From the NCBI GenBank assembly GCA_964564025.1, contig CAZLZO010000003.1, positions 1 to 64,000 on the forward strand: a stretch of DNA of 64,000 bases. The letters are read 5' to 3'. Every line of letters starts with the position of its first letter. Position 1 is the first letter of the stretch. This DNA comes from DRYM01 sp964564025 (lineage in GTDB: Archaea > Thermoproteota > Thermoprotei_A > EX4484-217-1). This document shows, piece by piece, positions 25,772-35,954 of the stretch. A program made the translations under genes and the position numbers. A model generated the notes under the pieces. It was not told where the DNA came from. It saw nothing but the letters and a program-made list of their open reading frames with translations, and searched no databases.

Positions 25772-27370
25772 GTGTTCTCAGTGGTTTCGAAAGAAAAACC
25801 CCCAGCAGTGCTAATGAAAAATATTGTGAAACAGTTTCCAGGGGTTCTAGCGCTAGATCACGTGAATTTCGAAGTTAAAGCTGGAGAAATCCATGGACTT
25901 CTTGGCGAAAATGGTGCCGGAAAAACGACTTTAATGAGCATCCTCTATGGTGTGTACAGGACTGATTCTGGAGAAATATATATTCACGGTAAGAAGGTAA
26001 ATATAAGGTCCCCGAAGGATGCAATAGCCTTAGGCATAGGAATGGTTCCTCAGCATTTTAAATTAGTCATGGCACACACTGTTGTTGAAAACGTAATTCT
26101 CGGATTAAAGGAATTCGGCCTCGTACTTAAAATGAAGGATGCAGAAAAGAAAATTATTGAATTAGCTAAAACATACGGCTTCAGAATAAATCCTAAAGCA
26201 AAAATATGGCAATTGTCTATGGGTGAAAGGCAGTACGTTGAATTATTAAAGGCTCTAATAAGGAAAGCAAACATACTAATACTTGATGAGCCAACAACTG
26301 TTCTAACACCTCAAGAAACAAGAGAACTATTCAACACGTTAAGGAGAATGAAAGAAGAAGGTAAATCAATAATTTTCATATCACATAAGCTTGAGGAAGT
26401 AAAGGAGCTATGTGATAGAGTGACTGTTTTAAGAAAGGGACGCGTTGTTGGAACAGTTGACCCTAAGAAAGTAGGATTAGCAGACTTAGCCAGAATGATG
26501 GTTGGCAGAGAGGTCTTATTTAGGATAAAGAAGGAGCCAAGAAAAATTGTTTTAGAAGAACCCATACTTAAAGTGGAAGGTCTCTACGCTTTAAGCGATA
26601 AAGGAGTTATGGCAGTAAGGAACGTTTCTCTAGAAGTTTATCCTGGTGAAATACTTGGAGTAGCTGGAATAGCTGGTAGTGGGCAAGAGGAATTGGCTGA
26701 AGTAATTGCTGGAATGAGAAAAGCCGAAAGAGGTAAGGTGATAATAGGTAATGTCGATGTGACAAATGCTTCGCCAAAGAAAATTTTCGAACTAGGCGTA
26801 GCATACATTCCAGAAAGCAGAATATACGTTGGAACAGCACCTAATCTTACATTATGGGAGAACATGATAATGAGACATCATAGATATCCTCCATTCGTTA
26901 AAAACAAAGTAATACTAAATTTACCGTATATTTACAATTTCACAAGAAAGAGAGCTGAAGCACTAAATATGATGTACTCTAGTATCTTTGCTCCTGCAAG
27001 AACACTTTCCGGAGGAAACCTTCAAAAACTTATTCTAGCTAGAGAACTAGCTGAAACACCTGGTAGAAAAACTAAACTCATAGTTGCAGTATATCCAACA
27101 AGAGGCCTAGACGTTGGCGCAACAGAGTATGTAAGAAAAGTCCTAATTGAGCAAAGAGATAAGGGAGTAGGTGTCTTACTGATTTCTGAGGATCTCGAAG
27201 AAATTCTAATGTTAAGCGATAGAATAGCAGTAATACATAATGGCGAAATCATGGGTATAGTGAAAGCTGAGGAAGCAAATGTTGAAGAAATAGGTTTAAT
27301 GATGGGGGGTGCTTTAAGGAAAAACACTGTTTCTGAGAAAAAAGCAGAGCCAAAAGCTCCTTCTAATTAG
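25772..27370 (+). CDS. Nucleoside-type ABC transporter ATPase (two fused ATPase domains)
   Basis: A 532-residue double ATPase. Domain 1 has a full Walker A (GENGAGKTT), signature LSMGERQYVE and Walker B ILILDEPTT. Domain 2 has a weaker Walker A (GIAGSGQEEL), signature LSGGNLQKL and PTRGLDVGATE. This tandem build is shared by RbsA and by the YufO/NupO-type ATPases of BMP-family nucleoside importers. The permeases and BMP binding protein downstream decide for the latter. GTG start at 25772 (GTG at 25781 also possible). Next permease gene follows after 13 nt. Confidence 0.93.
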   Translation: MFSVVSKEKPPAVLMKNIVKQFPGVLALDHVNFEVKAGEIHGLLGENGAGKTTLMSILYGVYRTDSGEIYIHGKKVNIRSPKDAIALGIGMVPQHFKLVMAHTVVENVILGLKEFGLVLKMKDAEKKIIELAKTYGFRINPKAKIWQLSMGERQYVELLKALIRKANILILDEPTTVLTPQETRELFNTLRRMKEEGKSIIFISHKLEEVKELCDRVTVLRKGRVVGTVDPKKVGLADLARMMVGREVLFRIKKEPRKIVLEEPILKVEGLYALSDKGVMAVRNVSLEVYPGEILGVAGIAGSGQEELAEVIAGMRKAERGKVIIGNVDVTNASPKKIFELGVAYIPESRIYVGTAPNLTLWENMIMRHHRYPPFVKNKVILNLPYIYNFTRKRAEALNMMYSSIFAPARTLSGGNLQKLILARELAETPGRKTKLIVAVYPTRGLDVGATEYVRKVLIEQRDKGVGVLLISEDLEEILMLSDRIAVIHNGEIMGIVKAEEANVEEIGLMMGGALRKNTVSEKKAEPKAPSN

Positions 27371-27383
27371 AAGGTGATTCTTT

Positions 27384-28541
27384 ATGGCTCTGCATATTCC
27401 AGGTACAAAATATTATGTTAAGGTTGAAAGAAGACTCGAAGTTCCTCGAATGATTCCAGCTCTTGTCTCAATAGTTTCAGCAATAGCTGGAATACTTCTT
27501 GGAGGAATAATATTTCTTGCTGTAGGAATAGATCCTATGGAAGCTTACACTAGAATAGGAAGAGTAGTAACTAACCCTGCATTTTTAGGGAATGCTATAG
27601 AGGTTTCAATACCCATAATGTTTACTTCACTAGCGCTCATATTGCCTTTCAGAATGGCTTTTTACAATATAGGGGGAGAGGGCCAGTTCGAAATAGGAGC
27701 AATAGTCGCTATGATTCCGGTGATATGGTATTGGGCGGGTTTTGAATTACCAACTTTCATATACTTACCTTTCATGGCGCTTCTAGCTTTTGTAATAGCG
27801 GGCTTATGGGCACTTATACCAGCTTTCTTGAGAGCTAAATGGAAAGTTAATGAAATACTAGTAACACTTATGATGAACTTTATATCCCTACAAATAATAT
27901 GGTATCTCGTATCTCCAGGAGGTCCTTGGAACGAAGCTAACCCAGCATTTAGAGAACGCTATTTAGCATATCTTAAGGAACAGGGTGTAAGCATTATCCC
28001 CGGGTTTAAGGGAACACCTGTTGTTCCAGAAGTAGCTCGAATGCCTACAATACCTGGTTTAGGAATAAATGCTGGATTAGTTCTTGCAATAGTAATAGCT
28101 GTAGTATTATGGTTTATTTCATCAAAAACCATTATAGGCTATGAAGTAAGAATTGTCGGTGAGAGCGAAAAAGCGGCTCAATATGCTGGAATTAACTATT
28201 TAAGGCTTGTACTTTTAGTAATGTTTATAAGTGGAGGTTTAGCAGGTCTAGGAGGCTTCGTTAACTTAACAGCAGATTTACTTAAGCTATCACCTGAAAT
28301 ATCAACGCCAGGTTACGGTTATACCGGAATAATTGCAGCATGGCTTTCAAGACTTAATCCAATAGCAGCATTAATTGTTTCAGTATTCTTCGGTATTCTG
28401 ACGCAGTCAGCATATATTATGCAGCAGGAGTTAAGAATTTCACATTATGTTTCAGTAGGTTTCGAAGGACTAATATTCATTCTTTTAGTTATTGGAGACT
28501 TTTTCGTATACTACAGAGTAAGGTTAATGAAGAAGGTGTAA
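27384..28541 (+). CDS. Nucleoside-type ABC transporter permease 1 (YufP-like)
   Basis: A 385-residue BPD_transp_2 permease with about ten hydrophobic helices. The element FRMAFYNIGGEGQFEIGA in the first third and the coupling-loop sequence GYEVRIVGESEKAAQYAGIN are typical of the YufP/NupP branch. It forms the channel together with the next gene product, which starts 3 nt after its stop. Confidence 0.92.
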   Translation: MALHIPGTKYYVKVERRLEVPRMIPALVSIVSAIAGILLGGIIFLAVGIDPMEAYTRIGRVVTNPAFLGNAIEVSIPIMFTSLALILPFRMAFYNIGGEGQFEIGAIVAMIPVIWYWAGFELPTFIYLPFMALLAFVIAGLWALIPAFLRAKWKVNEILVTLMMNFISLQIIWYLVSPGGPWNEANPAFRERYLAYLKEQGVSIIPGFKGTPVVPEVARMPTIPGLGINAGLVLAIVIAVVLWFISSKTIIGYEVRIVGESEKAAQYAGINYLRLVLLVMFISGGLAGLGGFVNLTADLLKLSPEISTPGYGYTGIIAAWLSRLNPIAALIVSVFFGILTQSAYIMQQELRISHYVSVGFEGLIFILLVIGDFFVYYRVRLMKKV

Positions 28542-28544
28542 GCT

Positions 28545-29504
28545 ATGGAGCTTGATATTGTAAACTTATTCTTAATACAGTCATTAACGATAGGCACAGT
28601 TTATTTAATAGCTACTTTAGGTGAGGTGTTATCTGAAAGAGCAGGAGTAGTTAACTTAGGACTTGAAGGATTAATGGAAGTTGGCGCTACAGTAGCAATA
28701 ATAGTTGCACTAATGACTGAAAATGCTTGGATAGGTCTTTTAGCCGCATTCTTAGCGGCTGCAGCATTAGCCGCAATTCATGCTTTCACAACAGTTTCCC
28801 TGAAACTAAACCAGTTTGCAAGCGGGCTTGCTATATACATTTTCGGCGTAGGCATTGGAGTAACCTTCAGGGGATACGCTAGAGACATAATATTGGGTCC
28901 GCAAGCATTACTTAAAATACCTAAAATAAAAGCCGCATTAGCATCAATTAGGATTCCTGGAATAAGCAATATACCGATTATCGGTAGCTTATTTAGCTTA
29001 GACGCTATGGTGTATTTCGGAATATTCCTAGGACTACTGCTTTGGTTCATCTTCTATAAGACAAGAATAGGGCTTAATATAAGATCCGTTGGTGAAAATC
29101 CCGCAGCAGCAGATGCCGCAGGAGTCAATGTTTTCAGGCTAAGATACATAACAACAATAATAGGTGGAGGACTAGCTGGTGTTGCTGGAGGATATCTTAT
29201 AATAAAAATCGCTACTCAAATAGCTGGAGAAACAGTGATTCTCGGTAGAGGATGGATAGCCATAGCTTTAGTTATTTTCGCATTTTGGGATCCATTAAGA
29301 GCAATTATAGGAGCATACCTTTTCGGAGCCCTTGAAGCATCTTTCTACTGGCTTCAAGGATACTTTGGTGGTGCAACAGTAGTCATGTTGAAAGCGGTAC
29401 CGCATATTTCAGCAATAATAATACTGACAATAATGTCTATTGAAGCACTAAGGAAAAGAATAGGTGCCCCAGAAGCCTTAGGCAAACCATATTCAAGAGA
29501 ATAG
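28545..29504 (+). CDS. Nucleoside-type ABC transporter permease 2 (YufQ-like)
   Basis: A 319-residue BPD_transp_2 permease with about eight to nine helices. Signature elements are SERAGVVNLGLEGLMEVGA and the coupling loop LNIRSVGENPAAADAAGVNV. It pairs with the upstream permease. A gap of 146 nt separates it from the binding protein gene, where a TATA-like TTTATAAAG element may allow extra expression of the binding protein. Confidence 0.92.
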   Translation: MELDIVNLFLIQSLTIGTVYLIATLGEVLSERAGVVNLGLEGLMEVGATVAIIVALMTENAWIGLLAAFLAAAALAAIHAFTTVSLKLNQFASGLAIYIFGVGIGVTFRGYARDIILGPQALLKIPKIKAALASIRIPGISNIPIIGSLFSLDAMVYFGIFLGLLLWFIFYKTRIGLNIRSVGENPAAADAAGVNVFRLRYITTIIGGGLAGVAGGYLIIKIATQIAGETVILGRGWIAIALVIFAFWDPLRAIIGAYLFGALEASFYWLQGYFGGATVVMLKAVPHISAIIILTIMSIEALRKRIGAPEALGKPYSRE

Positions 29505-29650
29505 TGAAGGAAAAAGACCAGCCTTACAACATATATTTCAAAAGTTTCTATCGATATTTTTACACACATGTTTTAAGATGTAATTTATGGAAAAAATTTA
29601 CATCCTAACAATTCTGTAATAGACCTTTTTATAAAGATTTATAAACATGT

Positions 29651-31060
29651 ATGGTAAATTATGATGTAGAAAGCCCATTAAAGGGGTTTCTCATGGGTGA
29701 AGTTTCTAGGAGGGACTTCCTTAAAGGTTTAATTGGCGGTCTTCTTGTCGGTGCGGCATTGGGTTTTGGTGGAGGATATGTTTCTGCTCCAGCAAAGGAA
29801 GTCACTAAAACAGTAACAGAAACAACAACGGTTACGGCAGGAGCAGCGCCAACAACAGTAACAGAAACCGTAACTAAGACTGTAGCCGCTGCACCTACTG
29901 AAAAAGTTAAAGCTGGCTGGATTTATATTGGACCAGTAGGCGATTTTGGATGGTCCTATGCTCATAATGCTGGTAGAGAATATGTTCAGAAAGTTTTCGG
30001 AGATAAAATAGAAACAGTTTATGTTGAAAGCGTTCCTGAAGCACAAGTTGGTTCAGCTATTGAGAACTTAATTGATCAAGGAGCCAAAATAATATTTACA
30101 ACAAGCTTCGGCTACATGGATCCAACTCTTGAAGCAGCTAAGAAGCATCCAGACGTTTGGTTCTGGCATTGCGCTGGCTATAAGAGATGGGACAATATGG
30201 GAACGTACTTTGCAGAATTATACCAAACATATTATCTTAACGGAATAGTTGCTGGAGCATTATCTAAAACGTTAAAGTTTGGATATGTTGCAGCATATCC
30301 AATACCTGAAGTAGTTAGGCATATTAATAGCTGGGTACTTGGAATATGGGAGGGACTATATCATAGATATAAGAGAGGAGAACTTTCAGCAGACGACTTA
30401 AAGAAAGTTGAAGTCCATGTAAAATGGCTTTACTCATGGTATGATCCAGTAGCAGCAGGTGATGCTGCAAGAACATTAGTAAACCAGTTTAATGCAGACG
30501 TACTTGCTTTCACCGAAGACTCGCCAACAGTATTGCAAGTTGCAGAGGAGTTCCAAGCTCAAGGTAAGAAGGTATGGAGCTACAGTCACTACAACGATAT
30601 GAGAGACTACGGACCTAACGCTCACTTAATGGGTCAGTTAGTTAATTGGGGCTTAATGTACGAATACATTATAGCATATTATTTAGCTGGTGCTCCAAAG
30701 AGCCAGGACCTTTGGTGGCTAATGGGTGATGGAGCGGACACCATTGAAGGTTGGAGAAAAGGCATGGGTGCAGCATTCTACTGGTTACCTGAGTGGGGAG
30801 ACATGAAGTCTGAGCTCCTAGCCAAAGGCGTACCGGAATGGGCAATAGATCTGATAATTTCAAAGACTGATTTAATGAAACAAAAATACTGGGATCCATG
30901 GAATGGAAGCTTCTGGGCAGAAATATTTCCAGACTGGGGAGGAATCATAGATCAGGAAGGCAATGTCAAGTTAAAGCCGGGTGAAGTAGCTGATCACGAT
31001 TTACTCTGGAGTATTGACTGGTTCGTTTACGGAATAGTAGAGCCTGTACCTAAAGGCTAA
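29651..31060 (+). CDS. BMP-family (PnrA-like) substrate-binding protein with Tat signal
   Basis: A 469-residue exported receptor. A twin-arginine motif, SRRDFLKG, precedes the hydrophobic signal helix, so the protein is predicted to leave the cell folded by the Tat pathway. The ATG at 29693 (MGEVSRRDFLKG) would give a shorter, more usual Tat signal than 29651. Then follows a Thr/Val-rich stalk (TVTETTTVTAGAAPTTVTET) and the BMP domain (GWIYIGPVGDFGWSYAHNAG, later DQGAKIIFTTSFGYM). BMP proteins bind nucleosides and related bases, though some bind other ligands. The next two genes encode TatA and TatC, the likely export machine. Confidence 0.92.
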   Translation: MVNYDVESPLKGFLMGEVSRRDFLKGLIGGLLVGAALGFGGGYVSAPAKEVTKTVTETTTVTAGAAPTTVTETVTKTVAAAPTEKVKAGWIYIGPVGDFGWSYAHNAGREYVQKVFGDKIETVYVESVPEAQVGSAIENLIDQGAKIIFTTSFGYMDPTLEAAKKHPDVWFWHCAGYKRWDNMGTYFAELYQTYYLNGIVAGALSKTLKFGYVAAYPIPEVVRHINSWVLGIWEGLYHRYKRGELSADDLKKVEVHVKWLYSWYDPVAAGDAARTLVNQFNADVLAFTEDSPTVLQVAEEFQAQGKKVWSYSHYNDMRDYGPNAHLMGQLVNWGLMYEYIIAYYLAGAPKSQDLWWLMGDGADTIEGWRKGMGAAFYWLPEWGDMKSELLAKGVPEWAIDLIISKTDLMKQKYWDPWNGSFWAEIFPDWGGIIDQEGNVKLKPGEVADHDLLWSIDWFVYGIVEPVPKG

Positions 31061-31175
31061 AATAATATCTTAAATAAACCATTTTTTAACCCATTAACTT
31101 TAAAAGCTCAATAAAAACTTATATAGATTCTTTCTTAACATAGCATCAGTGCATGTAGGAGGTATTAGTTAGGAA

Positions 31176-31460
31176 ATGGTCATAACATCGTGGGAATGGG
31201 TTCTAATATTAATATTCATAGGTCTACTAATACTCTGGGGGCCTCAAAAACTTCCACAACTAGCTAGGGCAATAGGTGAAGCTAAAAGAGAATTTGAAAA
31301 AGCCTCTAAAGGAATAATTGAGGAGCCTCAGACTAAAGCTGAGGAAGTTGATGAAAAAATTATAGAGTTAGCAAAAAGCCTAGGAATAGAGACTGAAGGA
31401 AAAACTAAAGAACAAATACTTCAAGAAATTATGGAGAAAACTAAGAGTAAGAAAAAGTAA
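31176..31460 (+). CDS. tatA: Twin-arginine translocase subunit TatA
   Basis: A 94-residue membrane protein. One short N-terminal helix (WEWVLILIFIGLLILW) is followed by the TatA hinge and amphipathic helix GPQKLPQLARAIGEAKREFE and a charged tail. TatA oligomers form the passage for folded Tat substrates. A GGAGGT ribosome site precedes the ATG. It lies 115 nt after the Tat-dependent binding-protein gene and 68 nt before tatC. Confidence 0.93.
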   Translation: MVITSWEWVLILIFIGLLILWGPQKLPQLARAIGEAKREFEKASKGIIEEPQTKAEEVDEKIIELAKSLGIETEGKTKEQILQEIMEKTKSKKK

Positions 31461-31528
31461 TGAATAATACCAAAGGCATAACATTTTTTATCCTAGCTAT
31501 TCTCTTTAAAAAACCCTAGTGATAGTCT

Positions 31529-32431
31529 ATGAGCAGTGATAGTAGTTCTCCTGAGAAAAAATTACCTTTCGAAGAACACATAGAAGAATTAAGGCATAGA
31601 TTAAAAATCGTAGCCATAACCGTAGGCGTTATAACATTAGCTTTAATGATATTACCTGGAGATTTAAGTTTCTTAGAAAGCCCCTTTGAATTCTATAAAC
31701 CGCTTATTGCCGTAATCTTGGATTTCATTAGGATATATGCTTTACCTGAAGGCGTTGAGCTTATAGGAATGAAGTTTATGGCACCCATAGAGTTATACTT
31801 GATCTCATCATTTATTTTAGGTATAGTATTAAGTATGCCTGTAATAATATATGAAACATATAAGTTCGTTGACCCTGCACTTTATCCTCATGAAAAACAA
31901 ATGGCATATCCGTATTTTATGGCATTCGGCATTCTTTTCACTGTAGGAGCTCTTTTCGGCCTTTTCTTACTTGTACCCTTCTTGATTAGAGCTTCATTAC
32001 CATTTTATTCTATTGTTGGTGCACAACCTTTAATCTATGTCAGTGACTTCTATGGCTTAGTTTTTGTAGTATCGTTACTAACAGGTTTAGCATTCACATT
32101 TCCAGTAATTTTCGTCTTGCTTGTTAGACTAGGTTTTATTGACACATCAGTCATAACTAAGAACAGAGGCATATTTTACACAATACTTTTCATATTGACT
32201 GCAATAATCACACCCGATGGAGGGCCCATAGCAGATTTTGTCCTCTTCATACCTATGGTTCTATTAATGGAGGGAGCCGTAATTATTGCGAGAAAGTACG
32301 AGAAAAGCCCTGATAGAGTAAGGAGAAACATTTTTGCTCGCGAGGAAACCACGAGAAAATGCCCCTATTGCGGCTGCGTGTTTGTAGGAAACCGTGTCTT
32401 TTGCCCGTGCTGTAAAAGAGCGTTAAAATGA
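31529..32431 (+). CDS. tatC: Twin-arginine translocase subunit TatC with C-terminal zinc ribbon
   Basis: A 300-residue membrane protein with six expected helices. The N-terminal PFEEHIEELRHRL is the TatC signature that binds the twin-arginine signal. After the last helix a basic linker leads to a four-cysteine ribbon at residues 278-295 (CPYCGC, then CPCC). Ordinary TatC proteins, about 240-260 residues, end soon after the last helix, so this cytoplasmic zinc-ribbon tail is an addition. It may steady the complex or contact substrates or a chaperone. It converges on an amidohydrolase gene with 6 nt between stops. Confidence 0.93.
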   Translation: MSSDSSSPEKKLPFEEHIEELRHRLKIVAITVGVITLALMILPGDLSFLESPFEFYKPLIAVILDFIRIYALPEGVELIGMKFMAPIELYLISSFILGIVLSMPVIIYETYKFVDPALYPHEKQMAYPYFMAFGILFTVGALFGLFLLVPFLIRASLPFYSIVGAQPLIYVSDFYGLVFVVSLLTGLAFTFPVIFVLLVRLGFIDTSVITKNRGIFYTILFILTAIITPDGGPIADFVLFIPMVLLMEGAVIIARKYEKSPDRVRRNIFAREETTRKCPYCGCVFVGNRVFCPCCKRALK

Positions 32432-32437
32432 AAATAG

Positions 32438-33832
32438 CTAAATTAAGGGCCAATTCATTTTCGGCTTAATCTTTGCTCTCCTAATAACTTCAAACCCTTT
32501 CTTCTCGGCTTCCTCAAGCACTTTTTCCTCATCTATTGTAAGGATCTTCCTATTTTCCATGACTACTCTTCCATCTATTATCACCGTATCTACATCTTGT
32601 CCTTGAGCTGCATATACTAAGTGTGTTATAGGATTAAACATAGGTATTAAATGAGGCTTCCAATAATCTACTAAAATTATGTCTGCTTTTTTGCTTACTT
32701 CTATTGATCCTATTTCCTTATCTAAACCTAAAGCCTTAGCACCATTAACAGTAGCCATTTCAACTACCTGTTCGGCGGTTATGGCTCTGGGATCCATGTT
32801 TATTAGAGACTGCCCTAGGGCGGCTATTTTCATTTCCTCTATCATATCATAATTGTCATTACTGGGCCCTCCATCACATCCTAACCCAACATTTACACCT
32901 GCTTCGAACATTTTAGCTACCGGGGTAAGTCCTGAGCCAAGCTTCATATTACATGAAGGATTATATGCTACATGGGTTCCAGTTTTAGCTAATATCTTTA
33001 TTTCGTCATCGCTAACCCATACGACATGTGCTAAAACAACATTTGGTCCAATCATGCCAATCCACTTAACAAACTCTACGGGTCTCATACCGAAGTTTTT
33101 CTTAAAGTACTCTACATCCTCTCTTACCTCTGCTAGATGCATTGTTATACCTATTCCAAGCTCTTTAGCCTTAGCCGCAATTTCCTTGTACGTTTCTATA
33201 GATACTGCTCCTGGAGTTCTAGGAGCAAACCAAACAAATATTCTCCCATGTTTCCCATGCCATCGCTGATACATGTGTAAAACTTCCTTCATTCCTTCCT
33301 CTTTAGTCTCAACAAGCCCTGGATATATGATGTTTTCTTCTGTAGCATAGCCTGGGGTATCCATAACATGTCTTCCAAGAACTCCTCTCATACCTACTTG
33401 CTCTAAAGCTTCAGCTATTCCTTCAACACCATATCTACCGGAAAGACCTACCTCTAAGAACGTTGTTGTTCCAGATTTAATCATTTCAATCATGCATAAA
33501 AGAGCACTTATTCTGCCATCTTCTCTAGTATAATTTCCTTGAAGAGGCCAAACATAATCTCTAAGCCAAGGTATTAATTTAACATATTGAGCCATACCCC
33601 TTATCATAGCTTGAGCTAAGTGTATGTGTAGGTCAATAAGGCCAGGCATAACTATTTTACGTGAAGCATCTATTACCTTTTTCGAGTAATCCTTAAATTC
33701 TTTATCAAGCATCTCTCTTTTTCCAACAGCAACTATTTTACCGTCTTCTATCGCTACAGCTCCATCCCTAATTATTCTGCGCTCCTTATCAACAGTTATA
33801 ACATATCCTCCTCTTATGTAAATATCTGCCAA
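32438..33832 (-). CDS. Amidohydrolase-family deaminase (SAH/MTA or guanine/8-oxoguanine deaminase type)
   Basis: A 464-residue metal-dependent deaminase. Metal ligands are seen in DLHIHLAQ (H69, H71), TMHLAEV, LAHVVWV and GCDGGPSNDNYDM. The sequence belongs to the TrzA/AtzA/MtaD group of purine-ring aminohydrolases. Substrates in this group include S-adenosylhomocysteine, methylthioadenosine, guanine and 8-oxoguanine; motifs visible here do not separate them. It stands opposite the adenine deaminase gene across a 298-nt gap and next to the nucleoside-type importer, which favours a purine base or nucleoside substrate. Confidence 0.85.
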   Translation of the reverse strand: MADIYIRGGYVITVDKERRIIRDGAVAIEDGKIVAVGKREMLDKEFKDYSKKVIDASRKIVMPGLIDLHIHLAQAMIRGMAQYVKLIPWLRDYVWPLQGNYTREDGRISALLCMIEMIKSGTTTFLEVGLSGRYGVEGIAEALEQVGMRGVLGRHVMDTPGYATEENIIYPGLVETKEEGMKEVLHMYQRWHGKHGRIFVWFAPRTPGAVSIETYKEIAAKAKELGIGITMHLAEVREDVEYFKKNFGMRPVEFVKWIGMIGPNVVLAHVVWVSDDEIKILAKTGTHVAYNPSCNMKLGSGLTPVAKMFEAGVNVGLGCDGGPSNDNYDMIEEMKIAALGQSLINMDPRAITAEQVVEMATVNGAKALGLDKEIGSIEVSKKADIILVDYWKPHLIPMFNPITHLVYAAQGQDVDTVIIDGRVVMENRKILTIDEEKVLEEAEKKGFEVIRRAKIKPKMNWPLI

Positions 33833-34130
33833 TTTTTACACCCAATACTTGATATTCTGAGGAAAGAAAAATAACTTTACAAATTTCGCATAACCTATCA
33901 TTTTAAGAATATTCAGAAAGTAATGTTTAAAGAGAGTTTTTAAAAGATCAGCACTATTTCTACTCAGTCTTTCCAATAATCTTTTAAACAAATACCTTAC
34001 ATACATGCTCTATAACATTATTGAAATTGTTTACTATAAAGCTCAAATATGGGCGAAATAAATTTAGTTCAAAAAGAAACGTCGATTACTACTTCTAGAC
34101 ATGTAGCTGCTTACTCTTAGGTGTACACGT

Positions 34131-35924
34131 ATGTACATAGGTGGGCTTAGCAAGGAAGTTATAAGATCCCTTATAGCAACAGCTTTAGGTAGAGAAAAAG
34201 CAGACCTGGTTTTAAAGAGCATATCACTTGTAAATGTATATACTGGAGAAATCCTTGAAAACGTGGATGTAGCCGTTAAAAACGGAAGAATTGCTTATGT
34301 GGGTTCAAATGCTGATCACACAATAGGTTCATTTACTAAAGTAGTTAAGGGGAAAGGTAAGTTTCTTATTCCAGGATTTCTTGATGCACACATACATATT
34401 GAAAGTAGCATGCTTACCCCCTTACACTTTTCAGAAGCCGTCTTACCTCATGGAACAACAGGTGTTTTTGTAGATCCTCATGAAATAGCTAATGTTCTTG
34501 GAAAGGAAGGTGTGAAGTATTTTATAGAGGAAGCAAAGTTAGCTCCAATAAGAATATTTGTTGAAGTACCATCATGCGTTCCTGCAACACCTGAGGACAT
34601 TACTGGAGGAAGGCTCGGACCTAGAGAAGTTAGAGAGCTCTTGGAAGATCCTTACACCATAGGTTTAGGGGAAGTAATGGACTTCCATGGAGTTCTTAGT
34701 TTAAGAAAAGATATTTTAGAAAAAATAGCTGAAGCTCACAAATTAAATAAGGTAGTTGATGGTCATGCTCCAGCTCTCTCAGATAAGCATTTAGCAGCTT
34801 ATGTTGCTTCTGGAATAACATCAGATCACGAAAGTGTTGAAGCATGGGAGGTTATCGAAAAAGCTAGGCTTGGAATGTACGTTATGCTTAGAGAGGGCAG
34901 TGCATGGAGAGACCTAGATAAAACAATAAAAGCCATCATTAACCATAACATAGATGTTCACATGATTGTCTTTGACACTGACGATAGGAACCCCTATGAT
35001 ATAGTTTATGAGGGACACATGGATTACATTGTTAGAAGGGCCATTGAACTAGGTTTAGACCCTATAAAAGCAGTGCAAATGGCAACGATAAATGTAGCGC
35101 GAAGATTTAAAGTTGAAGACCATATAGGAGGAATAGCTCCAAGCAAATTAGCCGATTTCATAATACTTAAAAACCTAGAGAAAGTTGTTATTGAAATGGT
35201 TTTTGTGAACGGTAATCTCCTAGTTAAAAACGGTAAATCTCTATGGAAACCTCCGGAAAACTATAAAATACCAAAACATCTCTACAACACAATAAACATT
35301 AAGCGAATGCTTCTCCCAGAAGATTTCAAGTTAAAAGCGCCTATATCGAGCGGAATAGTAAAAGCTAGAGTGATAGGTATAGTTCCTAATAAGGCCATAA
35401 CAAAACATCTCGTTTTAGACGTAAGAGTAGAGAATGGTGAAGTAGTATCAGATACTGAAAGAGATATTTTAAAAATAGCTATGGTTGAAAGGTACACAGG
35501 AGAAGGTAAAGTAGGTTTAGGATTAGTTCATGGATTCGGATTTAAATATGGAGCATTAGCTTCATCCATAGCTCATGATAGCCATAATATTTTAGTTGTC
35601 GGTGTAAGCGAAGACGATATGGCACATGCTGTAAATAAACTGGTAGAAGTAGGTGGGGGAATAATATTCGTAGCAAACAAGAAAACAGAGGCTCTTGTAG
35701 AGCTTCCAGTGGCAGGAATTTTAAGCGATAAACCCGCTGAAGTAGTTGCTGAAAAACTTAGGAAACTTACAGAAACTGTTAGAAAAGCAGGGTCTAAAAT
35801 AGATGAACCCTATATGACATTGTCTATTCTCGGTTTAATAGTTATTCCTGAGTTAAGGGTTTTTAATAAAGGATTATTTGATGTTTCAAAAAACAGTGTA
35901 GTAAATGTTTTTGTTGAACAATAA
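34131..35924 (+). CDS. ade: Adenine deaminase
   Basis: A 597-residue cytosolic enzyme converting adenine to hypoxanthine and ammonia. The N-terminal metal site reads GFLDAHIHIESSM (H87, H89), followed by PHGTTGVFVDPHEIANVLG, a strong adenine deaminase mark, and later GHAPALSD and SDHES. The C-terminal extension after about residue 430 (IGIVPNKAITKHLVLDV, then GFGFKYGALASSIAHDSHN) is typical of this family. Length is standard for the family. The gene starts a rightward unit with the hydantoinase-like gene 30 nt on. A strong place for it in purine salvage or breakdown. Confidence 0.95.
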   Translation: MYIGGLSKEVIRSLIATALGREKADLVLKSISLVNVYTGEILENVDVAVKNGRIAYVGSNADHTIGSFTKVVKGKGKFLIPGFLDAHIHIESSMLTPLHFSEAVLPHGTTGVFVDPHEIANVLGKEGVKYFIEEAKLAPIRIFVEVPSCVPATPEDITGGRLGPREVRELLEDPYTIGLGEVMDFHGVLSLRKDILEKIAEAHKLNKVVDGHAPALSDKHLAAYVASGITSDHESVEAWEVIEKARLGMYVMLREGSAWRDLDKTIKAIINHNIDVHMIVFDTDDRNPYDIVYEGHMDYIVRRAIELGLDPIKAVQMATINVARRFKVEDHIGGIAPSKLADFIILKNLEKVVIEMVFVNGNLLVKNGKSLWKPPENYKIPKHLYNTINIKRMLLPEDFKLKAPISSGIVKARVIGIVPNKAITKHLVLDVRVENGEVVSDTERDILKIAMVERYTGEGKVGLGLVHGFGFKYGALASSIAHDSHNILVVGVSEDDMAHAVNKLVEVGGGIIFVANKKTEALVELPVAGILSDKPAEVVAEKLRKLTETVRKAGSKIDEPYMTLSILGLIVIPELRVFNKGLFDVSKNSVVNVFVEQ

Positions 35925-35954
35925 CACATAAATTTGTTATGAGGTATGCTTCTC

